Under the pieces are notes generated by a model. It was not told the origin of the DNA. It worked only from the letters and a program-made list of their open reading frames with translations, and did no database searches. 64,000 nucleotides of DNA from Lactobacillus crispatus (lineage in GTDB: Bacteria; Bacillota; Bacilli; Lactobacillales; Lactobacillaceae), in the NCBI RefSeq assembly GCF_018987235.1, contig NZ_CP072197.1:682001-746000 (forward strand), read 5' to 3'. Position numbers and translations under genes: made by a program. Shown in pieces: positions 63,684 through 64,000 of this stretch (its first letter is position 1; the number at the start of each line of letters is the position of its first letter).

Positions 63684-64000
63684 CTACGCATCTTTACCAA
63701 AAATTTTTGCTTTAATTGCTTGACCTGTTGGTGTACCAGCTAAACCGCCGAGTCCAGTTTCACGCAGAGATGCCGGCATTTGATGACCAACTTTCTTCAT
63801 TGCTTCAATACATTCATCAGCTGGGATTACACTTGTACATCCCGCTAGCGCCATATCAGCTGCGATAAGTGCATTACCAGCGCCAATACCATTTCTTTTG
63901 ACGCAGGGAACTTCAACCAAACCGGCAATCGGATCACAGACTAACCCAAGCAAGTTAGACATCGCAATCGATAAAGCTTGGGCACTTTGTTCAGCACTGC
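63684..64000 (-). CDS. sdaA: L-serine dehydratase alpha subunit, C-terminal part (gene runs off the window)
   Basis: The last 105 residues of the two-subunit L-serine ammonia-lyase alpha chain; the frame is open to base 64000. The iron-sulfur region MSNLLGLVCDPIAGLVEVPCVKRNGIGAGNAL carries two of the cluster cysteines, and the end GLGGLAGTPTGQAIKAKIFG is typical. It converts serine to pyruvate and ammonia. It is followed by the DUF59 gene in one operon. Confidence 0.88.
   Translation of the reverse strand, partial: SAEQSAQALSIAMSNLLGLVCDPIAGLVEVPCVKRNGIGAGNALIAADMALAGCTSVIPADECIEAMKKVGHQMPASLRETGLGGLAGTPTGQAIKAKIFGKDA

Noticed and set aside
1..64000. tRNA, rRNA, prophage, CRISPR or restriction systems
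   Set aside because: I looked on both strands for cloverleaf ends, ribosomal RNA stretches, repeat-spacer arrays, phage genes and methyltransferase motifs and saw none.

Overview
The window looks like chromosome of a low-GC, host- or milk-associated Lactobacillus of the acidophilus complex (helveticus/crispatus/gallinarum/acidophilus-like). This rests on the heterodimeric LacLM beta-galactosidase, a LacS permease fused to a IIA domain, an msmREFGK-melA-gtfA raffinose operon, Leloir genes with cre boxes, a subtilisin-type surface proteinase ending in SLAP domains, AT-rich intergenic DNA and a heavy load of insertion sequences. The species is inference; the gene content is read directly.

Layout. 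1-6 kb: end of a mutated IS982 copy, a broken amino-acid permease, and an ornithine-type decarboxylase split by an IS256-family element. 6-8 kb: an SOS-type DNA polymerase (umuC-like) with yolD. 8-12.6 kb: GH31 alpha-glycosidase, LacI regulator and an orphan sugar-binding lipoprotein. 12.8-19.2 kb: a large cell-envelope proteinase split by an IS4-family element. 19.4-22.1 kb: PTS-dependent dihydroxyacetone kinase (dhaKLM) and a glycerol facilitator. 22.3-36.5 kb: the lactose/galactose locus (galE, lacM, lacL on the minus strand; lacR, lacS, a GH42 beta-galactosidase, galK, galT, broken galM on the plus strand). 36.9-47 kb: msmR (split by IS30), msmEFGK, melA, gtfA. 47-52.9 kb: small alarmone synthetase, a two-component system whose regulator is split by IS982, MFS transporter, OsmC, DUF805. 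52.9-57.6 kb: SLAP protein, a frameshifted secreted protein, a frameshifted Fic-like protein, YjeM-type permease. 57.65-59.27 kb: an IS110-family element. 59.3-64 kb: ackA, lactate oxidase, a decayed M20 peptidase, a DUF59 protein and the end of sdaA.

How it works together. Lactose enters through LacS, is cut by LacLM or the GH42 enzyme, and galactose goes through galK/galT/galE. Alpha-galactosides enter through MsmEFGK and are cut by MelA and the sucrose phosphorylase GtfA. cre-like boxes precede the GH31, dhaK, galE, lacL, lacS, galK, galM and msmE units, and a shared AGTAAAT-type palindrome marks three promoters of the lac locus as a probable LacR regulon. Glycerol/dihydroxyacetone, acetate and lactate metabolism complete the central-carbon theme.

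Decay is the other theme. Four genes are split by insertion sequences (decarboxylase, proteinase, msmR, response regulator), one promoter is hit (galM), and five more genes carry point lesions. Four insertions have intact target duplications; for the three that lie inside genes, removing the element and one duplication copy restores the frame exactly, so these insertions are young. The most interesting non-protein signal is a structured 165-nt stretch upstream of the IS110 transposase, closed by a perfect 11-bp inverted repeat, a candidate bridge RNA.
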